Source: Bacillota bacterium (GTDB lineage: Bacteria; Bacillota; Bacilli; Alicyclobacillales; SLC66). From it: 40,620 nt of DNA. The stretch lies in the NCBI GenBank assembly GCA_021846165.1, contig JAJZCL010000003.1, positions 1 through 40,620 of the forward strand, in the 5' to 3' direction. The stretch's first letter is position 1. Every line of letters starts with the position of its first letter. A program made the translations under genes and the position numbers. Positions 1 to 8,077 of this stretch are shown here, in pieces. The notes under the pieces were generated by a model. The model was given only the letters and a program-made list of their open reading frames with translations, was not told where the DNA came from and did no database searches.

Positions 1-546
1 CCGCCCACCAGTTGTCCCCATCCGCCCGTGAATGCGGCGGCGTTCCCTCGGGTGTCCAGCTTCCCTTCCTTGGTCGCCTTGATCAGCTTGTCGGTTTCCA
101 CGAGCAACCCGCTCATGATGTCGATGCATCCGTTCAGGTTGTTCTTGATCTCGTTGAAGTCCCCATGGTACACATCGGTGATTCGCGGCGGGATGTCGCC
201 CTTGCTGATCCGATCCACATACTCCGCCGTCACATTGATCGGCCCCACGAACGCATCGATCATCTCGTTCACGCCGCCCACCAGTTGTCCCCATCCGCCC
301 GTGAATGCGGCGGCGTTCCCTCGGGTGTCCAGCTTCCCTTCCTTGGTCGCCTTGATCAGCTTGTCGGTTTCCGCGAGCAACCCGCTCATGATGTCGATGC
401 ATCCGTTCAGGTTGTTCTTGATCTCGTTGAAGTCCCCATGGTACACATCGGTGATTCGCGGCGGAATGTCGCCCTTGCTGATCCGATCCACATACTCTGC
501 CGTCACATTGATCGGCCCCACGAACGCATCGATCATCTCGTTCACG
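1..546 (-). repeat. Two near-identical 273-bp in-frame tandem repeats (91 residues each)
   Basis: Positions 1-273 and 274-546 align without gaps and differ at only three bases that I can see: 100/373, 192/465 and 225/498. Only the first changes an amino acid (Val/Ala). A third, clearly older copy starts at 547 and keeps the reading frame but diverges after 13 bases. The repeats encode HAMP pairs of the receptor. The window begins inside the array, so further copies may lie to the left. Confidence 0.95.
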
Positions 547-1544
547 CCGCCCACCAGTTTTGCCCAGTCACCTTGATAAGCTGAAGAATTGCCACGTGTA
601 TCTAATTTGCCTTCCCGTGTCGCCTGAATCAAACGATCCATCTCATGAAATAAAAGACGCAGCGTTTCTATGACGCGTTTCATACTGATGCCTAACACAT
701 CTTTTTCAGATAAAACGCGAATTTCCGTTTGCATATCTCCCGCAGCAATACGCTGGGCTGCCTGCGCTTGGCCATTAATCGCATCTGTTAAAACATGGAA
801 CGCGCGAGCCAACTGACCGATTTCATCCTTGCCTTTACTGTCAATAGTGACATCCATATCGCCTTGCGCCAATTTTTCAGCTGCACTTGTAATCTTCTTC
901 AAAGGTCGAGCGATCTGACCCGCAATCAACCACCCTAAAACAAGAGATAAGATAATCAACAATAATATCCCGATGATCGCCACTGTATTGCCCTGAGCTG
1001 CACTTGCAGCCACTTGATTTTGAATGGCTTTGGCTGTTTGTTGATTCCTTGTAGCCATATCACGAATTGGATTTATTACATTATTAAACGATACTTTTGT
1101 ATACTGAGCCTGGGCTTTCATAAGCGCCGCTTTACTACCCGTCGACGCTGTTTGAAATGCCTGATTATTCCCTTGCAGATAACTCTGCCAGTATTGGCGG
1201 AAATTATTCACATCAGTCACGCCAACACTGGTTAGCCCCAAAGACTGCAATTGATTCACCATAGTGTTAATTTGCGATACCGACTGATTATAGAGGCTTT
1301 TATTCTGATCCCTCGCTGTTGCTGTCGAAGCCATCAACGCCCAAGAGCCATGATCGTCCACTGCGTTCACAAGATTCTCAAGTGTTAACGCAAGAGCAAC
1401 CTTTTGATTGGCAGAAGCTAAAGCATGGTTGACCTGATTTTCTCTTTGCATGTTTTGCCATGTAAGAAAACCAATAACAATTAAAGAGATTAACAAAATA
1501 CCCATAAATCCCGCCATGATCTTTGTTCGCACTGACTTCATCAT
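1..1544 (-). CDS. Methyl-accepting chemotaxis protein with poly-HAMP array (partial, C-terminus beyond window)
   Basis: This is a transmembrane chemoreceptor expected to signal to CheA/CheW. Translation of the minus strand from the ATG at 1544 (or 1541) is open for 514 codons to the window edge. A GGAGGA ribosome site lies at 1549-1553. A hydrophobic segment at residues 9-28 and another at about 188-208 bracket an extracellular sensing region of about 155 residues. A first HAMP follows (ARPLKKITSAAEKLAQGD, residues 212-229), then a second diverged HAMP, and then repeat units of 91 residues containing the motif KGDIPPRITD, each unit plausibly holding two HAMP domains as in poly-HAMP proteins. 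The methyl-accepting signalling hairpin is not reached, so calling it a chemoreceptor rather than a histidine kinase rests on the cheW/cheR neighbours and on receptor-like HAMP repeats. It is the last gene of the cheW-cheR-hydrolase operon, 20 bp after the hydrolase. Confidence 0.88.
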   Translation of the reverse strand, partial: MMKSVRTKIMAGFMGILLISLIVIGFLTWQNMQRENQVNHALASANQKVALALTLENLVNAVDDHGSWALMASTATARDQNKSLYNQSVSQINTMVNQLQSLGLTSVGVTDVNNFRQYWQSYLQGNNQAFQTASTGSKAALMKAQAQYTKVSFNNVINPIRDMATRNQQTAKAIQNQVAASAAQGNTVAIIGILLLIILSLVLGWLIAGQIARPLKKITSAAEKLAQGDMDVTIDSKGKDEIGQLARAFHVLTDAINGQAQAAQRIAAGDMQTEIRVLSEKDVLGISMKRVIETLRLLFHEMDRLIQATREGKLDTRGNSSAYQGDWAKLVGGVNEMIDAFVGPINVTAEYVDRISKGDIPPRITDVYHGDFNEIKNNLNGCIDIMSGLLAETDKLIKATKEGKLDTRGNAAAFTGGWGQLVGGVNEMIDAFVGPINVTAEYVDRISKGDIPPRITDVYHGDFNEIKNNLNGCIDIMSGLLVETDKLIKATKEGKLDTRGNAAAFTGGWGQLVG

Positions 1545-1564
1545 AAATCCTCCTTTATGAGATC

Positions 1565-2161
1565 CTAATTTTTGCAACAGATCATCTGATAGGATGAGCG
1601 CAACACCTCCATCGCATTCTCTTGACACGGTTCGCCATGGCCAAAATAAATTGTCCGAATGTCCATCTTGCACAACCGTTCAAACGTTCGAACGAATCCT
1701 TCTTCATAATCACTGCCTGGTGACGTGATCACGAGGGGGGTGTCTCCAGCAAATAACAGTTTGTTCACTTCGTCATACAGCAGAATGGAATCGGTACTGT
1801 GTCCTGGCATATGAATCACGCTCAAATACCCATCACCTGCCTTGATCTGTTCTCCATCCTTTAATACATGATCCACACCATCAAACGTTTCTGAGAAAGC
1901 CATAATTCTGGCGTTGAATTCTTCCTTTAGGATTTTGATCATGCCAGTGTGATCATAGTGTGAATGGGTTAAGATCACTTGTTCCACTTTTCTTTTCCCC
2001 ACTCCCGTTGACGCCACCTGTAAGCGCTGAAGAATTTGCGGGTCACGACCGGCATCAATCAACGTATTCACGTCCGACAATGCATTCCAGGTGCCTGTCA
2101 GTAAATAAACATTAGAAGTATACACTGGACTTTTTTCTGTTAAATTGATAATTTTCATCAT
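1565..2161 (-). CDS. Metallo-beta-lactamase-fold hydrolase in chemotaxis operon
   Basis: This 198-residue protein carries the complete zinc-binding set of the metallo-beta-lactamase fold: HSHYDH at residues 66-71, His121 in the HMPGHS motif, Asp140 in FAGDT and His175 in FGHGEP. It has no signal peptide, so it should be cytoplasmic. The HxHxDH form is that of hydrolases (glyoxalase II or lactonase type) and not the HxExDH form of diiron oxygen or nitric-oxide reductases. The substrate cannot be read from the sequence. It lies 38 bp after the cheR-like gene and 20 bp before the receptor, all on the same strand, so it is probably co-transcribed with them. Two ATGs stand in tandem at 2161 and 2158; neither has a strong ribosome site. 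Confidence 0.85.
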   Translation of the reverse strand: MMKIINLTEKSPVYTSNVYLLTGTWNALSDVNTLIDAGRDPQILQRLQVASTGVGKRKVEQVILTHSHYDHTGMIKILKEEFNARIMAFSETFDGVDHVLKDGEQIKAGDGYLSVIHMPGHSTDSILLYDEVNKLLFAGDTPLVITSPGSDYEEGFVRTFERLCKMDIRTIYFGHGEPCQENAMEVLRSSYQMICCKN

Positions 2162-2199
2162 GTCTCAGTCCAATTCCGGTATTAAGTGCTTACTTCTGA

Positions 2200-2814
2200 T
2201 TATATTTTCTGGAAGAGTTGAACTTGTGAAACAACTTGTACAAATAGACCCTTAAGTTCCTCCGGAAGTTTCTGCGTCTGTTCCACTGCCAAAAAACCAC
2301 CTACCGAAAGCGCTTGATGAAACATTCGGAAAACTTCCACGCGTTCTCGCTGAGAAAAATGCAGCAGAACATTTTTGCAAAGAATGAGATCCAACTGCTC
2401 TGCCGGCGGTTGCAAGGAAAGTAAATCATGACGCAGAAAATGAACCACTTTACGGATTTCTTCCGAAATTTGATACGTTTCGCCAGATTCGTCTGCAAAA
2501 AAGTACCTATCCAAAATCTCTCCCGGGATCCGTTCCACTTGATCCCTCGGATAACGCCCTTCCGCAATAATCGCTTCAAATTGCTGACTTTGGTCAATGT
2601 CTGTCGCCAAAATGCTCACATTGCGAAAGTACATGTAACCAACATTTTCTCTGAGCAATATAGCCAGCGAGTAGGGTTCAGGACCCATTGCACAACCCGC
2701 ATCCCAAATCTTAATCCGTTGTCGAGAGCGGAGCGATTGCAACGCATGGTCACGAATCATTTCCAACGTTTGCATGTCGCGAAAAAAATAAGTGAATGCC
2801 ATACTCATCACCAT
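2200..2814 (-). CDS. cheR: CheR-type methyltransferase lacking the N-terminal helical domain
   Basis: CheR methylates receptor glutamates using S-adenosylmethionine. The 204 residues contain the catalytic-domain landmarks: TYFFRD at 8-13, the SAM-binding loop DAGCAMGPEPYSLA at 38-51 and an acidic ATDID at 70-74. A normal CheR is about 260-280 residues and starts with a helical domain of about 70 residues that helps bind the receptor; here the protein begins directly at the catalytic domain. Only 27 bp separate it from the upstream cheW, so the missing domain is not hidden in another frame nearby. The ATG at 2814 has no strong ribosome site; the ATGs at 2808 and 2802 are alternatives. The fold assignment is solid. 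Activity on receptors is inferred. Confidence 0.82.
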   Translation of the reverse strand: MVMSMAFTYFFRDMQTLEMIRDHALQSLRSRQRIKIWDAGCAMGPEPYSLAILLRENVGYMYFRNVSILATDIDQSQQFEAIIAEGRYPRDQVERIPGEILDRYFFADESGETYQISEEIRKVVHFLRHDLLSLQPPAEQLDLILCKNVLLHFSQRERVEVFRMFHQALSVGGFLAVEQTQKLPEELKGLFVQVVSQVQLFQKI

Positions 2815-2841
2815 TCTATCGATTGCTAGTAGATTTCGCCG

Positions 2842-3336
2842 TTAAGCGAGCCCTCCTAAAGTTTCCATCTCATCGTCAGATAGTAGCCTTTCACAGTCGA
2901 GAAGCAGCTTAACCTCGCCTTCCACCTTGCCAATCCCTTTGATGTATCGATTTCCGCCTTTGTTCAAATCAGGCGGCGGTACGATCTCTTCATCAGGTAT
3001 CGACAGCACTTCCGCCACACTATCTACGATTAACCCGATGGAAATATCCTGAATGTCGATCACAATGACGCATGTGCGGTCATTGTAATCAATCAGCGGT
3101 TTTTTAAAACGCGCTCGGACATCCATAAGAGGAATGATCTTGCCGCGAAGATTGATGATCCCGCGAATATAACCAGGCATTTCCGGAACTTCCGTGATTG
3201 GTTGCAACTTGATGATCTCCGTCACATACTGGATCTCCAATCCGTAAAACTCAGTGCCCAGCGAAAACGTCAGGTACTTGCCCTTCTGAGTATCTTCTTC
3301 CAGATCAAGCGCTTCGTCCGAGGTTAGATTCGACAT
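2842..3336 (-). CDS. cheW: CheW chemotaxis coupling protein
   Basis: CheW links receptors to the kinase CheA. The 164-residue protein has a short acidic N-terminal extension, then the CheW fold with FSLGTEFYGLEI, the conserved VPEMPGYIRGIINLRGKIIP region, and a C-terminal acidic tail. The ATG at 3336 has a GGGGTGGAG ribosome site a few bases upstream. It is the first gene of the operon cheW, cheR-like, hydrolase, receptor, and sits about 25 bp downstream of a terminator that follows a c-di-GMP riboswitch, so its expression is probably set by c-di-GMP. A second CheW is encoded at 23138-23515 beside cheA, so this copy may serve a dedicated receptor set. Confidence 0.95.
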   Translation of the reverse strand: MSNLTSDEALDLEEDTQKGKYLTFSLGTEFYGLEIQYVTEIIKLQPITEVPEMPGYIRGIINLRGKIIPLMDVRARFKKPLIDYNDRTCVIVIDIQDISIGLIVDSVAEVLSIPDEEIVPPPDLNKGGNRYIKGIGKVEGEVKLLLDCERLLSDDEMETLGGLA

Positions 3337-3360
3337 AACTCCACCCCTTCCCTTATTAAG

Positions 3361-3400
3361 TAAAAAAACAAAAAGCGACCTTGGTTTCGAAAGGGCCGCT
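3361..3400 (-). terminator. Rho-independent terminator after the c-di-GMP riboswitch
   Basis: On the minus strand AGCGGCC and GGTCGCT form a 7-bp stem (one G-T pair) around a 13-base loop, followed by TTTTTGTTTTTTT. It lies between the aptamer and cheW, as expected for the expression platform of a transcriptional riboswitch. Confidence 0.8.
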
Positions 3401-3422
3401 CTGCCTACGCATACAGAAAATC

Positions 3423-3517
3423 ATCGTTGCAGCCCGGCGATCATAAACTCCACCGCTGAAGTCTTTAGACCCGTGGTTTTGCGTCCCACCATTTCTGACG
3501 GTTTGCCCATTCGATTA
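3423..3517 (-). ncRNA. Cyclic-di-GMP-I (GEMM-I) riboswitch aptamer
   Basis: The minus strand reads GGGCAAACC, then a six-pair helix (CCGTCA/TGGTGG, with two G-T pairs) closed by a GAAA tetraloop, then GGGACGCAAAACC, the CCTAA-like segment GGGTCTAAAG, a CCAC/GTGG helix, and GCCGGGCTGC at the 3' side. Order and sequence match the GEMM-I consensus, including the tetraloop and its receptor segment. The aptamer binds c-di-GMP. It precedes a terminator and then cheW. The part of the 3' strand reading GGGCTGC could alternatively pair with GCAG and GCCC at the base of the terminator, which would make ligand binding favour termination (an OFF switch); that direction is only an inference. Confidence 0.92.
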
Positions 3518-3545
3518 AACATGCTATTAATATTTTAAAAGAAAT

Positions 3546-3574
3546 ATATCGATATTCAAAATTCCTTGTTGTTA
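3546..3574 (-). promoter_or_regulatory. Possible motility-sigma (sigma-D-like) promoter for the riboswitch transcript
   Basis: On the minus strand TAAC (3571-3574) and ATCGATAT (3546-3553) are separated by 17 bases, resembling the sigma-D pattern TAAA/GCCGATAT with mismatches. A sigma-A reading is also possible: TTGAAT overlaps the same stretch, with AAAATA 17 bases on. Start sites have not been mapped. Confidence 0.3.
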
Positions 3575-3640
3575 GGTTAATTCTAATCTTCGTTACCAAC
3601 TGCGTTAAGTTATTTTAGGATTGGTTCAAAAAGACTACGT

Positions 3641-4630
3641 TCAAAATGAGCAATCAAATGCGATCGGCGTTTCCATCAGCGCTTTGACTGCCGCCAAATC
3701 GTTAGTCTTGCCTAGCACCCACATTAATTTGGGAACAATGGCTTCCGTGTTCATGTCTTTCGAGACAATTACGTGGGGAATCAGCATGACTCTTCGCCCC
3801 ACTTCGTACAGGCTAAGGTCTTCCCCTTCCTGCAGACACTGTGTCGTCACGACAACCGCCACACCCTTGGCCGTCAATCTCTCAATACTAGGCAACAAGT
3901 TCCGCTGTAATGACGGAATCCCGCCATTGCCAAAGCTTTCAATCACTAATCCCCTCACGCCGTCAGCAACCCGATCCAGCAAATCCGGATGAATCCCCGG
4001 ATACAGCTTGATCAACGCCACATCAGTGACTAGCGAGGCATCGAATCGCAATGCCTCACCTGTCGGCGCAAGATTGATCCTATACTTAATAATACCGTCT
4101 TCCATGTGACCCACATCAGGAAAGTTGACGCTCTCAAACGCATCAAAACTTTTCGTGCGGATCTTAACTGCCCTCGTCCCCGCAATGATTTTGCCGTCAA
4201 AAACGACAAACACACCGCCGATTTCTTCCATCGCAACGCGCACGGCATCGCGAAGGTTGCGCCTCGCGTCCGTTTTCTGATTATCAAACGGCGCCTGCGA
4301 TCCGGTCAGGATCACTGGCTTCGCCAGCCCTTGCAGAAAATAGGAAATCGCCGCCGCCGTATACGCCATGGTATCGGTTCCGTGCGTAATCAAAAAACCG
4401 TCATATTCATCATAATGCGCCGCCACCGTTGCGGCGATTTCCACCCAGTTCTCAGGCTGCATATTGGTGCTGTCAATATCAAACAGCGACAGTCGTCGAA
4501 TTTCACACGACAAACTCGAACTGCGCAAGTATTGTTCAATCTGCGCGTAGTCGTTTCCCGGTGTGAGTCCCAAGTTACCCTGAACTGACGCGATCGTTCC
4601 GCCTGTCGTGATTAACAACAGTCTTCTCAT
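3641..4630 (-). CDS. ansA: L-asparaginase, cytoplasmic type I
   Basis: The enzyme hydrolyses L-asparagine to aspartate and ammonia. The 329-residue protein shows the N-terminal nucleophile motif TTGGTIAS (nucleophile Thr12), DSTNM at 53-57, the second catalytic motif THGTDTMAYTA (residues 82-92, Thr85-Asp86) and TGSQAPFDNQKTDARRNL. There is no signal peptide, which fits the cytoplasmic type. The ATG at 4630 follows a GGGTGA ribosome site and lies 14 bp after the stop of an upstream chemoreceptor, so the two are probably one transcription unit. That pairing suggests, but does not show, that the receptor senses asparagine, aspartate or a related nutrient. Confidence 0.95.
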   Translation of the reverse strand: MRRLLLITTGGTIASVQGNLGLTPGNDYAQIEQYLRSSSLSCEIRRLSLFDIDSTNMQPENWVEIAATVAAHYDEYDGFLITHGTDTMAYTAAAISYFLQGLAKPVILTGSQAPFDNQKTDARRNLRDAVRVAMEEIGGVFVVFDGKIIAGTRAVKIRTKSFDAFESVNFPDVGHMEDGIIKYRINLAPTGEALRFDASLVTDVALIKLYPGIHPDLLDRVADGVRGLVIESFGNGGIPSLQRNLLPSIERLTAKGVAVVVTTQCLQEGEDLSLYEVGRRVMLIPHVIVSKDMNTEAIVPKLMWVLGKTNDLAAVKALMETPIAFDCSF

Positions 4631-4644
4631 TTCACTTCACCCAT

Positions 4645-6372
4645 TTAGACTTTGAATTGGCTTAACATCTGTTGCACATCCTGCGCCAGTTTACTAAGCG
4701 ATGTGGCCGATGCCGTGATTTCCTGCATAGAGGCAAGTTGTTCTTCCGACGCAGCCGCAACCGTCTGCGCCTCATCACTAGCGCCTTCCGATATTTTCGC
4801 CATATTATCAATGCTTGCCGTGATCTGCTTAGCAGTTTCGAGAATTTCCCGCGATGCGGTCGTCACGTTTTGCACCTGCTGGGAAACGCCTTGCGTAGAT
4901 TCAAAAATGTTCGCAAATGACTTACCCGCCGCATCAATAACTTCAATTCCTTGCCTTGTCTTATTTGCAACTTCCGTCATCGCCGCGACAGACTGCGAGG
5001 TATTGGTCTGTATATCCTGAATTATTTTAGTAATTTGACTTGCCGATGCAGCCGACTCTTCTGCTAGTTTTCTGACTTCTTCCGCCACGACGGCAAACCC
5101 TCTCCCTTGATCTCCCGCCCTGGCCGCTTCGATGGCGGCGTTCAGCGCGAGCAAATTGGTCTGTTCCGCAATGCCCGTGATCGTTTCGATGATTTGCCCG
5201 ATTTTCAGCGAATGCTCTTGCAATACCGCCATCAGCGAAGAGGTGTTCTGAACAGATTCGTTGATCGTACGCATCTGTTGCACCGCTTCCTGCACCGAGC
5301 GATTGCCGTCATCCGCCATCTGCGTCATGTTCAAGGAAGATTGCGAAACTGCCGTCGTCGTGTCGGTCACATGACGGAGACTTCCGGAGATCCCCTCCAT
5401 CGAGCGCACGCCTTCTCTCGTACTCTCCATTTGCCTTTCCGCACCGCCCGCCACATCCTGAATGGAAAGCGCGATCTGGTTGGTCGCTTTAGCCGTTTCC
5501 TCGGCGCTGGCAGTCAACTCCTCAGAAGCAGCGGCAACGTGTTCAGACGTTTCCGCTACGCCGGTGATCAAGGTTCTTAACTTTTCGGCCATGACGTTCA
5601 TCGACGACACAAGCTCGCCCACTTCATCCGAGCGGCGCAAACTCATGGGTTCACCCGTCAAGTCACCCTCCGATACTCGCTTTAAGTTTGCCGAAATCTT
5701 TGAAATCGGAGCGATCACACTGCGGAAGTAAAACATCGACACCAACGCGATCACGATCACAATCAGTCCGATGACAATCGCCAAAATCGTGTCGAACCTC
5801 GACAAAAGGGAGGCGGTGTCAATGCTGTTCGTCACCCTGTTATCCGAGATGGTTTCTAATTGACTCAAATCCGCCGTCAACCTGTTCGAAGCGCTCGAGT
5901 TGCCCACGTACATGATCTGCTGGGCCAGCTGGTGTTGACTGTAATTCATTTGCTGGATTTGCACGAAGAAGCCTTCATAACTGAGCGCATCAGCGATTGA
6001 CTTGTCGACGATATTCGATTCCTGCGAAGTGACGGCAAGCGTTTTGGCCTTGTTCAAATCCGTGTTAAGGCCGTTCTGCGCTGACAACACTTGTGCCAGC
6101 GTGGTTTTGACCAAGGTGTTGGTCTGCCCGTATGTGTACATTCCCACCCACATATTGGACTGGTCGTCCATTTTCAAAAAATTGTCGTTTGCTTGATGAA
6201 TCAATTGATTAAACACGATGTTCTTGTTTTTCATGTTGTTCAAATTCTGTCTTAAATTCAGTGAAAAAACGCCGCTAATCGCCACCATCGCCACGATCAA
6301 CACGACGAGCAACCCCATCAGAGCCGTGATCTTCATCACAATACTGTGCTGCATACTACGAAACCACCCCAT
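4645..6372 (-). CDS. Methyl-accepting chemotaxis protein
   Basis: This is a complete chemoreceptor. From the ATG at 6372 (GGAGG at 6380-6384, seven bases away) it is 575 residues; an upstream in-frame start at 6444 would add 24 residues but lacks a comparable site. It has an N-terminal membrane segment ([18 protein letters not shown]), an extracellular region of about 170 residues with the look of a four-helix bundle, a second membrane segment ([20 protein letters not shown]), a HAMP linker ([17 protein letters not shown]) and a long cytoplasmic coiled coil. The hairpin tip contains [20 protein letters not shown] and [18 protein letters not shown], which bind CheW/CheA. No C-terminal pentapeptide tether is evident. 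It is followed after 14 bp by ansA. Confidence 0.95.
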   Translation of the reverse strand: MGWFRSMQHSIVMKITALMGLLVVLIVAMVAISGVFSLNLRQNLNNMKNKNIVFNQLIHQANDNFLKMDDQSNMWVGMYTYGQTNTLVKTTLAQVLSAQNGLNTDLNKAKTLAVTSQESNIVDKSIADALSYEGFFVQIQQMNYSQHQLAQQIMYVGNSSASNRLTADLSQLETISDNRVTNSIDTASLLSRFDTILAIVIGLIVIVIALVSMFYFRSVIAPISKISANLKRVSEGDLTGEPMSLRRSDEVGELVSSMNVMAEKLRTLITGVAETSEHVAAASEELTASAEETAKATNQIALSIQDVAGGAERQMESTREGVRSMEGISGSLRHVTDTTTAVSQSSLNMTQMADDGNRSVQEAVQQMRTINESVQNTSSLMAVLQEHSLKIGQIIETITGIAEQTNLLALNAAIEAARAGDQGRGFAVVAEEVRKLAEESAASASQITKIIQDIQTNTSQSVAAMTEVANKTRQGIEVIDAAGKSFANIFESTQGVSQQVQNVTTASREILETAKQITASIDNMAKISEGASDEAQTVAAASEEQLASMQEITASATSLSKLAQDVQQMLSQFKV

Positions 6373-6530
6373 TGCGCGCCCTCCAAACCACAGGAATTGT
6401 GCCAAACTAAAGATCCATTTCACATCACCATTAACCTCAACCATTTTATCAACATTCCAAGCAAATATCTAGAAAAAAAATTCGCGTTGGCTTTTGTGCC
6501 CAATCCGTGATAGAGGATCGCATGGGTGCA

Positions 6531-6562
6531 TTGATCCTTGAATGCAAAGATCATGGTATAGT
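6531..6562 (+). promoter_or_regulatory. Putative promoter of hemY
   Basis: TATAGT at 6557-6562 is preceded by TGG, giving an extended -10 element. TTGATC at 6531-6536 is a -35 candidate, but its spacing of 20 bases is long. The start codon is 40 bases downstream. Confidence 0.45.
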
Positions 6563-6601
6563 TACATTTGATTGGGCAAATTCTGAAATCAGGTGAAGAA
6601 C

Positions 6602-8077
6602 ATGAACCGCAAACACGTGGTGATCGTAGGCGGAGGAATTACCGGCCTTGCCGCCGCATACCGCCTGCGCCAACTGAATGCGAAAGGCGCTGCGATCACA
6701 TGCACATTGATCGAGAGCTGTGACCGTCTAGGTGGAAAAATAGCGACAAAAATCACGAACGATTATACGCTGGAACTGGGACCTGACTCGATCTATACCC
6801 GTAAACCCACCGGCACCCAATTGATCCGCGAAATCGGCCTCGAAAACCAAATGATTGCCGTGAATTCTGGCGGCGGCACGCTGATTTGGCACAACGGCGA
6901 ACTGCAACCGCTGCCTCCTGGAGTAAGTACGGGGGTTCCGTCCGATCTTGCGGCCATGGCAAAAACGAAACTCCTTTCTACAGAAGGCAAAGCGCGTGCG
7001 CTGGCTGACCTCCTGCTCCCGCTGTCCCCCTTGCATGGAGATGTGGCGATCGGGCACTTGCTGCGCAAGCGTCTTGGCAACGAAGTGGTCGACATCCTTG
7101 CCGCGCCGCTGTTGGCGGGCATCCACGCGGGCGACATTGACCGCATGAGCCTTGACGCCGTCATGCCGATGTGGCGCACCCTGTACGAAGAACATCGCAG
7201 CCTCATCCTCGCGGCGGTCACCTTGAAGAAAAAAGCGCAGGCGGCGCCCTTCCCTGCGGCGGTTCCGCAACCGCTCTTCATCAATTTACGAGGCGGACTT
7301 AACCAGCTTGTCGACCAATTGAGGCACGAAATCTCCGACTTCGCCGACGTCCGTCTCCATACCCGCGCCGTCGGCGTCGCGCCCGCACAAGACGGCAAGC
7401 ACACGGTCACCACCTTGTACGAAGGCGACACCGACACACTTGCAGCCGACGCCGTCATCCTCGCGATCCCCGCGTTTACTGCGGCGGAATTGCTTGGCGC
7501 ACTTGCGATCGACCTGCGACCGTTGCAGGCCATCCGTTACGCTCACACGGCCACGGTGTCATTCGGCTATCACAACCCCCCCGCTGCTTTGCAAATGAAC
7601 ACATCTGGATTCCTCGTTCCGCGCAACGAGGGCGCAACCATTACCGCATGCACCATCGTGTCCAACAAATGGAGCAATGCCGTCACCAACGGCGACCTGT
7701 TGGTTCGCTGCTACGTCGGACGTGACGGCGACGAGGCGGCGGTTGACTGGGAGGATGATCGGCTGATTCAAGCCGTCAGGCGCGATTTGCACAACAGCAT
7801 GGGACTGAACGCACAGCCTGACTTTGTTGAGATTAAGCGGTGGCATCATTCGATGCCTCAGTACGATGTCGGTCACTTAGAACGGGTTCAAGCGATGGAA
7901 GCAGAACTCGCCACACACCCGCGCATTCTTCTCGTCGGCGCCGCCTACCGCGGCATCGGCATACCCGATTGCATTAAAGACGCCACCAGAGCGGTCGAAC
8001 GACTGCAAACGTTATGGACGTCAACTACTGAATCACATCGCGCGCCCCGTAATAATGCGCAATATAGTAAGGATTAG
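6602..8077 (+). CDS. hemY: Protoporphyrinogen/coproporphyrinogen III oxidase (HemY/CgoX)
   Basis: This FAD enzyme oxidises the porphyrinogen ring late in haem synthesis; in Gram-positive bacteria the family oxidises coproporphyrinogen III. The 491-residue protein begins with the dinucleotide fold VIVGGGITGLAAAYRL, then SCDRLGGKI, and ends with the FAD-binding segment VGAAYRGIGIPDCIKDA. It has no membrane segments. The ATG at 6602 is preferred because AGGTG lies six or seven bases before it; a GTG at 6593 is in frame. hemE and hemH lie 16 kb away rather than adjacent as in Bacillus. Its last 18 codons run into the convergent wall-hydrolase gene (53-bp overlap), past the conserved end of the family, so the tail looks like an extension. 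Confidence 0.93.
   Translation: MNRKHVVIVGGGITGLAAAYRLRQLNAKGAAITCTLIESCDRLGGKIATKITNDYTLELGPDSIYTRKPTGTQLIREIGLENQMIAVNSGGGTLIWHNGELQPLPPGVSTGVPSDLAAMAKTKLLSTEGKARALADLLLPLSPLHGDVAIGHLLRKRLGNEVVDILAAPLLAGIHAGDIDRMSLDAVMPMWRTLYEEHRSLILAAVTLKKKAQAAPFPAAVPQPLFINLRGGLNQLVDQLRHEISDFADVRLHTRAVGVAPAQDGKHTVTTLYEGDTDTLAADAVILAIPAFTAAELLGALAIDLRPLQAIRYAHTATVSFGYHNPPAALQMNTSGFLVPRNEGATITACTIVSNKWSNAVTNGDLLVRCYVGRDGDEAAVDWEDDRLIQAVRRDLHNSMGLNAQPDFVEIKRWHHSMPQYDVGHLERVQAMEAELATHPRILLVGAAYRGIGIPDCIKDATRAVERLQTLWTSTTESHRAPRNNAQYSKD

Larger units (their letters stand above)
3337..3640. other. 304-bp gene-free stretch: leader of the chemotaxis operon
   Basis: This gap holds the c-di-GMP riboswitch and its terminator (3361-3517) and an AT-rich promoter region (about 3520-3600). 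I see no terminator for the asparaginase gene that ends at 3641 and no convincing small gene. Confidence 0.7.

Noticed and set aside
12-584. Long plus-strand open frames across the left repeat
   Set aside because: They are antisense to the receptor; they exist because the repeated receptor DNA has few stops on the other strand, and they show no ribosome site or family.
3621-3992. 123-codon plus-strand frame opposite asparaginase
   Set aside because: It is fully antisense to the conserved asparaginase gene and has no recognisable product.
6793-7533. 246-codon minus-strand frame inside hemY
   Set aside because: It is a shadow of hemY third-codon G+C bias; the Ser/Arg/Ala-rich product has no domain pattern.
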